A DNA stretch of 64,000 bases from Bradyrhizobium algeriense (lineage in GTDB: Bacteria > Pseudomonadota > Alphaproteobacteria > Rhizobiales > Xanthobacteraceae): assembly GCF_036924595.1 (NCBI RefSeq), contig NZ_JAZHRV010000001.1:5704001-5768000 (forward strand). The letters run 5' to 3'. Every line of letters starts with the position of its first letter. Within the stretch, counting starts at the first letter, position 1. The notes under the pieces are model-generated. The model saw nothing but the letters and a program-made list of their open reading frames with translations, was not told the DNA's origin and made no database searches. The position numbers and the translations under genes were made by a program. Below, in pieces: positions 34,017 to 43,565 of the stretch.

Positions 34017-35636
34017 CTACTCCCCCCACATCGCGAACGCGTCATTGAACGCGCGTTCGCCGGGGGAGCCCTTTTCGATCGCGATGATGGCGCGGCGCTG
34101 GTTGACATAGACCAGCGGAACGTCGAACCAGGAGCGCTCCTTCAGAAGCTGCAAATTGCGGGCGCGGTCGGAATCGACGTTGGAGAGGCCGACCAGGAAG
34201 AAGCCGTCGGTGACTTTGACGGCGAGGCCTGCCAGCGGCGTGCCGCGCGCCTGCTCATTGGACTTCATCAAAATGCCCGGCACGTTGCCGACGCCGCCGC
34301 CGGAGAAATCCTGCGGCAGGATGAAGGTCAATTCCGCGGTGTGGCTCGCCGGCAGCGAACTGTCGGTATTGCGGCGGAACGACATCGTCATCTTGAACTT
34401 GCGGTCGGGAATCTCGATGTCGGCGCGCACGGCGACATCCGGCTTCTGGTTGCCGCTCGCCTTGATCGGTTCGGTGCGCCAGATCACCGAGCCGACATAT
34501 TGCTTGCCCTTGGGATCTGACGGGTCCTCGTCATACAGCACGACGCGCTGCGCCACCGGCGCGACGTTCTCGCCTGGCGACGGCTGGCCGACGCGATCGG
34601 GAATTTTTGGGCGCGACTGGGGTGCGGCCGGATCCTTCGGCGCTTCCACCACAGTGGAGGATTTGAACAGGCCGCCCACGGCCGTGACGGCCGACTTGCC
34701 CCACAGGATGCCGGCGCCGACCAGAATGAGCACGATACCGACCGCAATCGCGCTCTTGAACGGAAACACCGCCGCCGACCGTGCGCGCTGTTTCTTCGGC
34801 TCGCGGTCGCGATCCTGCGACAGCCGCGAACGCTCACGCGGCGGCGGCATTTGCGGCGGCTGCGGCGCGTAACGGTCGGCCTCCTCCAGCGATTCGTCAT
34901 ACGAATAGGGCGCGTCGGGATCGGCGCCGCGGTTTTCCATGCTCGGCTCGAGCCGGTCGAATTCCGGCGAGGGCGACGGCACGTTGGCATAGGTTTTTCG
35001 CGCGGCGCGGTTGGCCTGGGCCGCGGCGCGGCCGAGATCGTCGGCGTCGGCGGCGATGTCGCGGAAGCCGCGCATGCCGGGCGGTGGCGGTGGCGGCGGC
35101 AGGCCGTTTTCGGGACCGCGGCGAGGGCCGCCGCCACGCGCCGACGGGCCGGCATCCTGCATCGGAATCTGCGGCGGCTGCGGACGCGGCGCGCCGGGCG
35201 GCGGCGCATCGGCGCGCAGATTGCGCGGCGGGCGTTGCTCATCCTGGCCAAGCGGCGGACGGGCCTCGCGCGAAGGAGGAGAAGGCGGACGCTGGCGCAT
35301 CGCACCGGGCGGCGCGCCCGGAGGGCCTGCGGATTCCGGCGGCCGGGCATTGGCGCGGCGGAAAGCATCGCCGCCGCGCGCGGCGCCACCGCCGCCGCCG
35401 GGCCGGCTTGCCTCGCGGGCGCGCTGGGCGGCTTCCGATTCGACCTTGCGCACGGCCTCTTCCAGCGACAGCCGTTCGCGGGTGATTTCGGATTCGGAAA
35501 GCGGCGGCTGAACGCTGCGCAACTGCGCGATCAGCGCGGTGCGAGCCCGCTCATAAAGCGCACGGCGGCTCTCGCCTGGAGCATTGGGGTCCAGGCCGGC
35601 GATAGCACGTGCGATCAGCGGGTAATAATCAGCCAT
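34017..35636 (-). CDS. Proline-rich single-pass membrane protein, function unknown
   Basis: 539 residues. A conserved-looking helical head (about 1-75: MADYYPLIARAIAGLDPNAP, RTALIAQLRSVQPPLSESEI) is followed by a long disordered Pro/Arg/Gly-rich segment (80-240), one membrane helix (about 250-270, FPFKSAIAVGIVLILVGAGI), and a C-terminal domain of roughly 200 residues with a beta-rich character (MTMSFRRNTDSSLPASHTAE, KVTDGFFLVGLSNVDSDRAR). The head lies before the helix and the folded domain after it, so the latter is probably in the periplasm. It lies 50 bases downstream of purA on the same strand. No family was recognised. Confidence 0.75.
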   Translation of the reverse strand: MADYYPLIARAIAGLDPNAPGESRRALYERARTALIAQLRSVQPPLSESEITRERLSLEEAVRKVESEAAQRAREASRPGGGGGAARGGDAFRRANARPPESAGPPGAPPGAMRQRPPSPPSREARPPLGQDEQRPPRNLRADAPPPGAPRPQPPQIPMQDAGPSARGGGPRRGPENGLPPPPPPPGMRGFRDIAADADDLGRAAAQANRAARKTYANVPSPSPEFDRLEPSMENRGADPDAPYSYDESLEEADRYAPQPPQMPPPRERSRLSQDRDREPKKQRARSAAVFPFKSAIAVGIVLILVGAGILWGKSAVTAVGGLFKSSTVVEAPKDPAAPQSRPKIPDRVGQPSPGENVAPVAQRVVLYDEDPSDPKGKQYVGSVIWRTEPIKASGNQKPDVAVRADIEIPDRKFKMTMSFRRNTDSSLPASHTAELTFILPQDFSGGGVGNVPGILMKSNEQARGTPLAGLAVKVTDGFFLVGLSNVDSDRARNLQLLKERSWFDVPLVYVNQRRAIIAIEKGSPGERAFNDAFAMWGE

Positions 35637-35686
35637 TTCTCTTCAATACTGCAGGTCGATATTGGAGCCTTGGCGGTAACATCCCG

Positions 35687-36979
35687 TTAAGCCTCGAACG
35701 GGTTCTGTACCAGAATAGTATCCTCGCGTTCGGGGCTGGTGGAAAGCAATGCGATGGGACAACCCACGAGTTCCTCGACCCGGCGGACATATTTAATGGC
35801 CTGGGCCGGCAGATCTGCCCAAGAGCGGGCGTTGGCGGTGGGCTCCTTCCAGCCCTCGATGGTTTCGTAGATCGGAACCACCCGGGCCTGGGCGCCCTCG
35901 CCCGCCGGCAGATGGTCGATCTCCTTGCCGTCCAGCATGTAGCCGGTGCAGACCTCGATGGTGTCGAAGCCGTCGAGAATGTCGAGTTTTGTAAGTGCGA
36001 GCCCGGTGATGCCGCAGGTGCGGACGGTCTGGCGCACCAGCATGGCATCGAACCAGCCGCAGCGGCGTGGACGGCCGGTATTGGTGCCGAACTCGCGGCC
36101 GCGTTCGCCGATCTTGCGGCCGATGTCGTTGTCCTGCTCGGTCGGGAACGGTCCCAGCCCCACGCGGGTCGTGTAGGCCTTGCAGATGCCAAGCACGTAA
36201 CCAACCGAGGCCGGCCCCATGCCGGTGCCGGTCGCCGCCTGCGCCGCCACCGTGTTGGATGAGGTGACGTAAGGGTACGTGCCATGGTCGACGTCGAGCA
36301 GCGCGCCTTGCGCGCCCTCGAACAGGATGCGCTTGCCCTCGCGGCGCTTGATGTCGAGCAGCCGCCACACCGTCTCGGCGTAGGGCAACAGTTTTGGCGC
36401 GAGTGCAGTGAGCTCCTTCAGGATCCCGCCGCCGTCGATCTCCTCCAGATTGAGCCCGCGGCGCAGCGCGTTGTGATGCGCCAGCAGACGGTCGATCTTG
36501 TGCGGCAGCGTGTCGAGGTCGGCGAGGTCCATCAGGCGGATGGCGCGGCGGCCCACCTTGTCTTCATAGGCGGGGCCGATGCCGCGACGCGTTGTGCCGA
36601 TCGCGGTGACCGCATTGGAAGATTCCCGCAAGGCGTCGAGATCGCGGTGCAGCGGCAGGATCAGCGTGACGTTCTCGGCGATGCGCAAGTTTTCCGGGCT
36701 GATGGCCACGCCCTGGCCCTTCAGTTTTGTAACTTCGTCCAGAAAGGCCTGCGGATCGAACACGACGCCATTCCCGATCACGGCAAGCTTCGAGGGGCGC
36801 AACACGCCGGACGGCAGCAGCGCCAGCTTGTAGGTCTCGCCATTGATGACAAGCGTATGGCCGGCATTGTGGCCGCCCTGGAAGCGCACGACGATATCGG
36901 CCTGCTCCGACAACCAGTCGACGATCTTGCCCTTCCCTTCGTCGCCCCATTGGGCGCCGACGACGACAACGTTGGCCAT
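35687..36979 (-). CDS. purA: Adenylosuccinate synthetase
   Basis: 430 residues, the standard length. N-terminal GTP-binding motif [11 protein letters not shown], substrate loop [24 protein letters not shown], and [18 protein letters not shown] are present. It makes adenylosuccinate from IMP and aspartate with GTP, the first committed step to AMP. The start MANVVVVG at 36979 is the universal one; upstream codons to 37045 are not part of the family. It may share a transcript with the proline-rich protein downstream. Confidence 0.97.
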   Translation of the reverse strand: MANVVVVGAQWGDEGKGKIVDWLSEQADIVVRFQGGHNAGHTLVINGETYKLALLPSGVLRPSKLAVIGNGVVFDPQAFLDEVTKLKGQGVAISPENLRIAENVTLILPLHRDLDALRESSNAVTAIGTTRRGIGPAYEDKVGRRAIRLMDLADLDTLPHKIDRLLAHHNALRRGLNLEEIDGGGILKELTALAPKLLPYAETVWRLLDIKRREGKRILFEGAQGALLDVDHGTYPYVTSSNTVAAQAATGTGMGPASVGYVLGICKAYTTRVGLGPFPTEQDNDIGRKIGERGREFGTNTGRPRRCGWFDAMLVRQTVRTCGITGLALTKLDILDGFDTIEVCTGYMLDGKEIDHLPAGEGAQARVVPIYETIEGWKEPTANARSWADLPAQAIKYVRRVEELVGCPIALLSTSPEREDTILVQNPFEA

Positions 36980-37258
36980 TTCTAAAGTGTTCCCTGCAAA
37001 TCTGATGGTCCCAGCATGACCCTTCCGGAAAACCGGTCTCCACATTTCCGGATCATGCGCTAGCCTGCCCAGCCAAAATCACGGCCGGGGCCGTTCGCAT
37101 GCGAGGCAGCCCCACCGGATAAAGGAAGCGGGTGCTCTAGGCAAGCAAGAAGGCAGTTTTAGGGGGGCCTTAGAACGGCTCCAACCCATTGATATCCCCG
37201 TAAAATTCCTGACCACCGGGCGAGAGACCCATTAACATCCGGCAATGACGGAAAGGCC

Positions 37259-37732
37259 ATGTCGAAAACCACCCGTGCAACGCAGGCGCTGGAAAAGCTG
37301 GGCGTGAAATTCACCCTGCATGCCTACGACTACGACCCGGATGCGGCGAGCATCGGGCTGCAGGCGGCGGAGGCGCTCGGCGTGCCGCCGGCGCGCGTGC
37401 TCAAGACGCTGATGGCCGAGGTCGACGGCAAGCCGGTCTGCGCCGTGGTGCCGTCGGACTGCGAAGTCAGCATGAAAAAGCTTGCGAGCGCCTTCGCCGC
37501 CAAGGCGGCCAAGATGATGCGGCCGGCGGATGCCGAACGACTGACCGGCTACCATGTCGGCGGCATCTCGCCGTTCGGGCAGAAGAAGCGCGTGCCGGTC
37601 GCGATCGAGGAGGCGGCGCTCGGCCATGCGAGCGTGTTCCTCAATGGCGGCCAGCGCGGCTTGCAGGTCGAACTCGCTCCCCAGGACGCCGTGAAGGCTG
37701 CGGGCGCGATCGCGCGCGCACTGGTGGCGTGA
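37259..37732 (+). CDS. ybaK: Cys-tRNA(Pro)/Cys-tRNA(Cys) deacylase YbaK
   Basis: 157 residues. YbaK/EbsC fold: FTLHAYDYDP, GVPPARVLKTLMAEVDGKPV, CAVVPSDCEVSMKKLASAFA, and the GYHVGGISPFGQKK loop, which is the conserved catalytic GxxxGGISPFG signature. It hydrolyses mischarged Cys-tRNA(Pro) in the cytoplasm. A GGAAAGGCC site precedes the ATG. Divergent from purA with a promoter-sized gap of about 280 bases. Confidence 0.93.
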   Translation: MSKTTRATQALEKLGVKFTLHAYDYDPDAASIGLQAAEALGVPPARVLKTLMAEVDGKPVCAVVPSDCEVSMKKLASAFAAKAAKMMRPADAERLTGYHVGGISPFGQKKRVPVAIEEAALGHASVFLNGGQRGLQVELAPQDAVKAAGAIARALVA

Positions 37733-37755
37733 GCGGCCCCGGCTCCGGCGGGGCC

Positions 37756-37920
37756 CTACGTGGAGAGTTGTGGCTGCGTCTGCGCCCATAGCATCGCCTC
37801 GATGATGGCCCTGCGCAGTTTCGGGCGCTGCTCCTCATCGCATTCGATGAACGCCAGTATAGAATTGGCGCGAACGGCAAACTGGTGACGTGTTTCGGCT
37901 TCGGCTTCTTCGGCCGACAT
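37756..37920 (-). CDS. Hypothetical small acidic protein, 54 residues
   Basis: The frame starts MSAEEAEAETRHQFAVRANS and continues LAFIECDEEQRPKLRRAIIE, then AMLWAQTQP. It reads as two amphipathic helices with balanced charge, unlike the biased shadow frames. No ribosome binding site is obvious. It is convergent with ybaK, ending 23 bases from its stop. Existence is plausible, not certain. Confidence 0.45.
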   Translation of the reverse strand: MSAEEAEAETRHQFAVRANSILAFIECDEEQRPKLRRAIIEAMLWAQTQPQLST

Positions 37921-38327
37921 TGGCTTGTTCAAAGGAATAACCCATCATCTCTAGAAATTCGCCTCACGGACAGACGAAGCTGCTGCGCAGCCGCCGCCTG
38001 CAAAACCGTGGTCCCAGCGATCGAACGAACGCCCTGTACTGAAATTAAACCCGGAATAACCCACGCCATGCGCCCGGAAAACAAACCAGGGTTGGGTCGT
38101 ATAAATCAATCGTCCTTTGATTGCATATTCGTGTGCCCGCTGGCAACCCCAAACAACAGGCAAGGAACAGACAGGGGGACAGTCTAGGCGGCTGCATGGT
38201 CGCGATGCATCCTGCACCATTGATGAGCACCGCAAATCCGTGTCTGTGGCGGGGGCCGGGCCACATTTCCGGCCCGGCGAGGTCGGCCGGGCGGGCCGCG
38301 GCGCCATGAACCGGGCCTTATCCTGAA
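37921..38327. other. 400-base intergenic region with a GC-rich hairpin
   Basis: No clear gene. Near 38256-38280 GCCGGGCC and GGCCCGGC form a hairpin. A minus-strand frame contains GFNFSTGRSFDRWDHG-like sequence, but without a start signal or recognisable family. No terminator with a T-tract is seen. Confidence 0.35.
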
Positions 38328-39257
38328 ATGTCGGCTTCCGAACAGACTTCATCCGCCCGATCCGGGAACTGGCTCGCCAACCAGCCTTACCTGCTGCTCA
38401 GCATCACCGCGCTGTGCTGGGCCGGCAACGCCATCGTCGGACGGATGGCCGCCGGCCACATCGCGCCGGTGACGCTTTCGTTCCTGCGCTGGTCGTTCGC
38501 GTTCCTGATCATCCTGCCGTTCGCCTGGAGGCATCTGGTCCGCGACTGGGCCGCGATCCGCAGCCGCCTCGGCATCATGATCCTGCTCTCGATCACCGGC
38601 ATCGGCGCGTTCAATACCCTGCAATACTGGGCGCTCGAGCACACCCAGGCGCTGAACACGCTGTTGTTGCAGTCGGCCGGCCCGCTGGTGGTCGCCGTGT
38701 GGTCGCTGCTGCTGCTGGGCGTACGGCTGACGCTGGCGCAGGCCGCGGGCGTTTTGCTGTCGATGGCCGGCGTGCTGATCATCCTGATGCATGGCGACCT
38801 CACCAAGCTGTCCGGCATCGACTTCAACATCGGCGACCTGATCTTCATCGTGGCGCTGGCGATCTTCGGGATCTATTCGGTGCTGTCGCTGAAACGCCCC
38901 GATATCCACGGCCTGTCGTTCGTCGCCTTCACCTTCGGCGCCGGCGCGGCCTGCCTGATCCCGCTGTTCATCTGGGAACTGTTCGCGCGGCCGCCGATGC
39001 AGATCGATACAGCCAATCTGCTGACGCTGTTCTATGTCGCGCTGTTTCCCTCGACGATCGCCTATCTCTGCTACAATCGCGGCGTGCAGCTGATCGGCGC
39101 CAACCGGGCAGCCCCGTTCTTCCACGTGGTGCCGGTGTTCGGAACCATCATGTCGATCGTCTTCCTCGGCGAGCATCCGCAGGTGTTTCACTTCATCGGC
39201 TTCGCGCTGGTGCTGGCCGGGGTATTCGTGGCGTCGCGAAAACCGAAGACGGGCTGA
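38328..39257 (+). CDS. EamA-family (DMT) transporter
   Basis: 309 residues with ten hydrophobic helices and two EamA repeats: NQPYLLLSITALCWAGNAIV in the first, GLSFVAFTFGAGAACLIPLF in the second, plus the typical TLQYWALEHTQALNTLLLQS and APFFHVVPVFGTIMSIVFLG segments. It is probably an exporter of metabolites such as amino acids; the substrate cannot be read. It resembles the transporter at 48699-49637 strongly along its length. The next gene is convergent, 2 bases away. Confidence 0.88.
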   Translation: MSASEQTSSARSGNWLANQPYLLLSITALCWAGNAIVGRMAAGHIAPVTLSFLRWSFAFLIILPFAWRHLVRDWAAIRSRLGIMILLSITGIGAFNTLQYWALEHTQALNTLLLQSAGPLVVAVWSLLLLGVRLTLAQAAGVLLSMAGVLIILMHGDLTKLSGIDFNIGDLIFIVALAIFGIYSVLSLKRPDIHGLSFVAFTFGAGAACLIPLFIWELFARPPMQIDTANLLTLFYVALFPSTIAYLCYNRGVQLIGANRAAPFFHVVPVFGTIMSIVFLGEHPQVFHFIGFALVLAGVFVASRKPKTG

Positions 39258-39259
39258 GC

Positions 39260-40249
39260 TCAAAGCGTCACGACAATCTTGCCGAACTGTTCGTTGGACT
39301 CGAGAAATCGATGCGCCTCCACGATCTGATCGAACGGAAAGGTCTTTGCGATTACCGGCTGTAGCGAACCCGACTTCAGCCCCGCGAGCACGAACGCCTT
39401 GGCGGCTTCAAGCCGCGCCGGGTCGCCGACGATCTCGTGCATGAGGTAGCCGCGCAGCGTCAGGCGCTTGCTCAGCACATTGAACAGCGGAAAAGGTGTC
39501 GGCTCCGAACTCAGGCCGCCATACTCGATGAGGATGCCGCCTGTCGACATCGCCGCCGTCAGAGGCTCAAAGATCGGGCCTCCAACCGCATCGAACACGA
39601 CCCGAACGCCCGTGGGGCCGGCGATTTCCTTCAGCCGCACTTCCAGATTCTCTTCCGCTGAAGCGATTACATGCGCGGCACCGAACCCTAGCAAGGCCCG
39701 CTTTTTACGGGACGTCCGCGTGACCGCGATCGCAGTCGCGCCGGTCTGGTTGGCAATCTGAATGGCGGCAAGTCCGACACTGCTGGATGCCGCCGTAATG
39801 ACCACGAAATCCTCCCGCCGCAGCGTGGCGATCTCGATCAGTGCGCCATAGGCGGTAACGGTTGGCATCCAGATCGCTGCCGCCGCCTCAAAGCTGAGCG
39901 AACGCGGGTGCTGGACGACGAGTTCGGCAGGGAAGCTCGCCAGCTCGCCATAGGCGGGCCAGCGGACCATCGATAGCGGAGGCACCACGCTGACGGCATC
40001 GCCGGGCGCGAAGCTGTCGACGCCTGCACCGACCACTTCGACGATGCCGGCTGCTTCCAGGCCAAGCCCGGAAGGTAATGTCGGCGTCTCGATATAAGAG
40101 CCGGAACGGAGCAGCACTTCGGCACGGTTGAGCCCCAACGCCCGAACGCGGATTTGCACCTCGCCCGGAGCGGGCGGTGGCACATCGATATTCTCGATGC
40201 GCAGCACCTCGGGACCCCCATGCTGATGAAAACGGACGACGCGAACCAT
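39260..40249 (-). CDS. Quinone-oxidoreductase-like medium-chain dehydrogenase
   Basis: 329 residues in the MDR superfamily: FHQHGGPEVLRIENIDVPPP, ALGLNRAEVLLRSGSY, PGLGLEAAGIVEVVGAGVDS, and a dinucleotide site VITAASSSVGLAAIQIAN. The structural-zinc cysteines of alcohol dehydrogenases are absent, so it belongs to the zeta-crystallin/quinone oxidoreductase branch using NADPH. Start at 40249 (MVRVVRF) is preferred over a longer frame. It is divergent from a LysR regulator 103 bases away, its probable controller. Confidence 0.88.
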   Translation of the reverse strand: MVRVVRFHQHGGPEVLRIENIDVPPPAPGEVQIRVRALGLNRAEVLLRSGSYIETPTLPSGLGLEAAGIVEVVGAGVDSFAPGDAVSVVPPLSMVRWPAYGELASFPAELVVQHPRSLSFEAAAAIWMPTVTAYGALIEIATLRREDFVVITAASSSVGLAAIQIANQTGATAIAVTRTSRKKRALLGFGAAHVIASAEENLEVRLKEIAGPTGVRVVFDAVGGPIFEPLTAAMSTGGILIEYGGLSSEPTPFPLFNVLSKRLTLRGYLMHEIVGDPARLEAAKAFVLAGLKSGSLQPVIAKTFPFDQIVEAHRFLESNEQFGKIVVTL

Positions 40250-40352
40250 TCGACAAACTCCAAAACAATTGAGCCGAATAGGTAATGCCAAGCTTCACTG
40301 GAGCAATAAATCCCTTCCCAAGCAGGACAGTCGAAACTAATGGTTTTGAATT

Positions 40353-41252
40353 ATGGATCGTCTTTCCAGCATGGCCGTATTCGTCAAAGCCGCCGACCTC
40401 GGCTCGTTCGCGGCCGCGGCGGATGCGCTCGATCTGTCTGGACCCATGGTCGGCAAGCACGTCCGGTTTCTCGAACAACGTCTGGGGGTTCGCCTTATCA
40501 ACCGCACCACGCGCCGTCAGAGCCTGACCGAGTTCGGCCGCGCCTACTATGATCGGTGCCGATCAGTGCTCGCTGAAGCCGAGGCCGCGGACGCACTCGC
40601 GGCCGAACAACTTTCCGAGCCGCGCGGCAAGCTGCGGGTCACTATGCCCGTGCTGTTCGGCCGCCGCTGCGTTGCTCCGGTGTTGCTGGAGTTGGCGGGG
40701 CGGCATCCCCAACTCGAGCTCGATCTGTCTTTCAGCGATTCTCTCACCGAGCTTTCTGACGGCGGCTTCGACCTCGCAATCCGCACCGGCACGCTGCAGG
40801 ACAAGGCCGGATTGATCGCCCGTCGCATCGCGCGCCAGCGCATGATTGTCTGCGCCTCGCCATCCTATCTGGCGACTCACGGAACCCCGCGAGAGATCGA
40901 GGATATAGGCAAACATCAAGCCATCCTCTATGGCCGTTCCGGTCATGCGAGCCCCTGGCTGTTTCCGCGCGACGATCAGCCTCCGATGCAGCTCATGCCG
41001 GTCAGCCGCTTCCGGCTCGACGATCTCGACGCCATCGCCGATGCTGCGGCTGCGGGGATGGGAGTTGCGTGGCTACCCTATTGGCTGGTTCGCGAACGGA
41101 TTCAGGCAGGCGCCCTTGTGCCGTTACTGCCCAATCAAACCGGTTTCCTGTACGACGGCTATGCGCTTTGGCTGCAGGCACCTTATTTGCCTCTGAAGGT
41201 TCGTCTTGCGGTCGACGCGCTGGCGGCGGCCTTGCCGGGGCTGATGACGTGA
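40353..41252 (+). CDS. LysR-family transcriptional regulator
   Basis: 299 residues with an N-terminal winged helix (MDRLSSMAVFVKAADLGSFA, LSGPMVGKHVRFLEQRLGVR, LINRTTRRQSLTEFGRAYYD) and a periplasmic-binding-type effector domain. The variant HTH (GPMVGKHV where SxxSxxI is usual) fits the DmlR/AaeR-like subgroup. It probably regulates the divergent oxidoreductase gene; the shared gap of 103 bases would hold its operator, though no clear T-N11-A box was identified by eye. Confidence 0.9.
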   Translation: MDRLSSMAVFVKAADLGSFAAAADALDLSGPMVGKHVRFLEQRLGVRLINRTTRRQSLTEFGRAYYDRCRSVLAEAEAADALAAEQLSEPRGKLRVTMPVLFGRRCVAPVLLELAGRHPQLELDLSFSDSLTELSDGGFDLAIRTGTLQDKAGLIARRIARQRMIVCASPSYLATHGTPREIEDIGKHQAILYGRSGHASPWLFPRDDQPPMQLMPVSRFRLDDLDAIADAAAAGMGVAWLPYWLVRERIQAGALVPLLPNQTGFLYDGYALWLQAPYLPLKVRLAVDALAAALPGLMT

Positions 41253-41359
41253 ACGGCGATCACGCCGCCCGCCACGGAAACGCTGGCAGCGCACGCATCC
41301 GCGGTGACTTTATCTGCCAGATCCGCTACTCCTGAAGCGTGTTTCGCTTAAGGCAATCG

Positions 41360-42181
41360 ATGAAGGTTCGCGCCAGCAATCTGTTGATCGGCACGCTCGT
41401 CCTGGCCCTGATCGGGGGATCGCTGGGCGGGTTTCTCGGCTACCAGAAGTTCGTCAGCGCCAAGCAGAAGGTGCCGTTCCGGGTGATCTTCGAAGGTTCG
41501 GCGTCCGGCCTGCGCAAGGGCGGCAGCGTGAACTTCGCCGGCATCCGGGTCGGCGAAGTAGTGTCGCTCAAGCTCGACCATCCGCGCCGCGTCGTGGCGC
41601 TGGCCATGATCGACGGCAACACGCCGGTGAAAAGCGACACGCAAGTCGGCCTCGAATTTCAGGGGCTGACGGGTATCGCCGCGATCTCCTTCACCGGCGG
41701 CTCCGATGAGGCGCTGCCGCCGCCAAAGGGCCTGGACGGCATTCCCGAGCTGACCGCCGATCGGGACGGGACGCTCAACACCCAGGAAAAAATCCGGGTG
41801 GCGCTGCGCAACGTCGACCGGGTGATTGCCGACAATGAGGTGGCGATCAAGGATACGCTGCGGAATTTTGAGACCTTCACGGACTCGCTGACCGGTGACG
41901 GCGAGAAGATCACCAGCATCATCGCGACCGCCGAAAACGGCGTCAACGCCGTCGACGGCGCGCTGACCAAGACCAAGGATTTCTTCGGCAGCCTCGCCAG
42001 CGACAAATATGGCGGCGAATTGCTTCCGACCGTGATCTCGATGCGCGAGCTGATCGAAAGTTTTGACAAGAAATCCGGGACGCTGATGGCGGACACGCGA
42101 AAAATGTTTGGCGAAATCAGCCAATCCATCAACAATAGCAAGTACGGCAGCAGGCCCCCCGCCTCGCCCGCCAGACGATAG
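41360..42181 (+). CDS. MlaD/MCE-domain lipid-trafficking protein
   Basis: 273 residues: an N-terminal membrane anchor (LLIGTLVLALIGGSLGGFLG), one MCE domain (VPFRVIFEGSASGLRKGGSV, NFAGIRVGEVVSLKLDH, VGLEFQGLTGIAAISFTGGS), and a helical tail. MCE proteins of this kind bind phospholipid between membranes in Mla-type systems. ATG at 41360 gives the normal N-terminus. No mlaE or mlaF gene is adjacent, so this is an orphan component here. Confidence 0.88.
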   Translation: MKVRASNLLIGTLVLALIGGSLGGFLGYQKFVSAKQKVPFRVIFEGSASGLRKGGSVNFAGIRVGEVVSLKLDHPRRVVALAMIDGNTPVKSDTQVGLEFQGLTGIAAISFTGGSDEALPPPKGLDGIPELTADRDGTLNTQEKIRVALRNVDRVIADNEVAIKDTLRNFETFTDSLTGDGEKITSIIATAENGVNAVDGALTKTKDFFGSLASDKYGGELLPTVISMRELIESFDKKSGTLMADTRKMFGEISQSINNSKYGSRPPASPARR

Positions 42182-42215
42182 CTTGAATCAATACCAAAAT
42201 AACGGAACGCCCGAC

Positions 42216-43433
42216 GTGCTCGACAAATCCACCGCTGTGACCGCGCCGCCCGCGACCGTGACCCGCACCGAGAGCGCGGTGCCGCGCGCTTTACAAAAAT
42301 ATCTCGCGCTCGACGATTTCGAGCCTGTCGCACGGCGCCGGATTCCAAAATTCCTCTACGGCTACATCTCCGGCGGCGCCGAGACCGATGCCGCCATGCG
42401 CGACAACCGCAAGGCCCTCGACGAATACGGTTTCGTACCGCGCGTGCTCAACGACGTCTCCGGCCGCGACCAGACCACCACGCTGTTCGGCAAGACCTAC
42501 GCCTCGCCGTTCGGCATTCCGCCGATGGGCTCGTCGGCGCTATCAGCCTATCGCGGCGACATCGTGCTGACGAAGGCGGCGAAAGCCGAAAACGTGCCGA
42601 TGATCCTCAGCGCCTCGTCGCTGATCACGCTGGAGGATGTGCGCGCCGCCAATCAGGCCGCGTGGTATCAGGCCTATCTGGCAGGGTTGCCGGAGCGGAT
42701 CGAACCGCTGGTCGATCGCGTTGCAGCCGCCGGCTACGATACCTTCGTCGTCACCGCCGATGTGCCGGTGCCGCCGAACCGCGAGAACAACATCCGCAAC
42801 GGCTTTCAGGTGCCGCTCGCGATCACGCCGCGCGTGTTCTGGGACACGGTCACCCATCCGCACTGGCTGTTCGGCACCTGGGCGCGCACCATGATGAATT
42901 TCGGCATGCCGCATTTCGAAAACATGGATGCCAAACGCGGCCCGCCGGTGCTGGCGAAAAACCTGATGCGCAATATCGGCGCCCGCGACCAGCTCGCCTG
43001 GAAGCATGTCGAGCTGATCCGCAAACGCTGGAAGGGCAAGCTCGTCGTCAAGGGACTGGTCTCGCCGGCGGATGCGCGCATCGCGCGCGAAAGCGGCGTC
43101 GACGGCGTGATGCTGTCCAACCATGGCGGCCGCCAGCTCGACTACACGATGTCGGGCCTGCGCACGCTGCCGGAGATCGCGACTGAGGCCAAGGGCATGA
43201 CAATCATGGTCGACGGCGGCATCCGCCGCGGCACCGATGTGATCAAGGCGCTGGCGCTCGGCGCGCATTTCGTCTGGGTCGGCCGTCCCTTCCTCTATGC
43301 CGCGATCGCCGGCGGCGAAGCCGGCGTGCAGCGCGCGATCACGCTGCTGAAAGCCGAGATCGACCGCAACCTCGCGCTGCTTGGTATTCGCTCGATCAGC
43401 GAGATCACGCCGGACCTGGTAAGGAAGTTCTAG
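42216..43433 (+). CDS. FMN-dependent alpha-hydroxy acid dehydrogenase (LldD-like)
   Basis: About 405 residues: KYLALDDFEPVARRRIPKFL, FVPRVLNDVSGRDQTTTLFG, the active-site SNHGGRQLDYT (catalytic His) and the FMN-phosphate loops VDGGIRRGTDVIKALALGA and WVGRPFLYA. It oxidises a 2-hydroxy acid such as L-lactate or glycolate with FMN. The start is uncertain: GTG at 42216 matches the family N-terminus (LDKSTAVTAPPA), while a longer frame from 42108 overlaps the preceding gene and has no site. The neighbour upstream is unrelated. Confidence 0.87.
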   Translation: MLDKSTAVTAPPATVTRTESAVPRALQKYLALDDFEPVARRRIPKFLYGYISGGAETDAAMRDNRKALDEYGFVPRVLNDVSGRDQTTTLFGKTYASPFGIPPMGSSALSAYRGDIVLTKAAKAENVPMILSASSLITLEDVRAANQAAWYQAYLAGLPERIEPLVDRVAAAGYDTFVVTADVPVPPNRENNIRNGFQVPLAITPRVFWDTVTHPHWLFGTWARTMMNFGMPHFENMDAKRGPPVLAKNLMRNIGARDQLAWKHVELIRKRWKGKLVVKGLVSPADARIARESGVDGVMLSNHGGRQLDYTMSGLRTLPEIATEAKGMTIMVDGGIRRGTDVIKALALGAHFVWVGRPFLYAAIAGGEAGVQRAITLLKAEIDRNLALLGIRSISEITPDLVRKF

Positions 43434-43565
43434 TTCGGGCGGATTTCCGGGCGACCCAAAGTCAGCCAATCGGCGCCCGGAGGTTGCTATTTTTGCAAGG
43501 TGGGGGTTCAATACCGCCGCTGCAGCATACCTCATTTTCAACTTTGGCGATTATGGAGAGCGACA

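Noticed and set aside
37951..38352. Minus-strand frame containing GFNFSTGRSFDRWDHG
   Set aside because: Interesting wording but no start signal, no family, and it covers the upstream region of the EamA gene.
43446..43481. TCCGGGCG / CGCCCGGA inverted repeat after the hydroxyacid dehydrogenase
   Set aside because: Loop of 20 bases and weak T-run; too poor to call a terminator.
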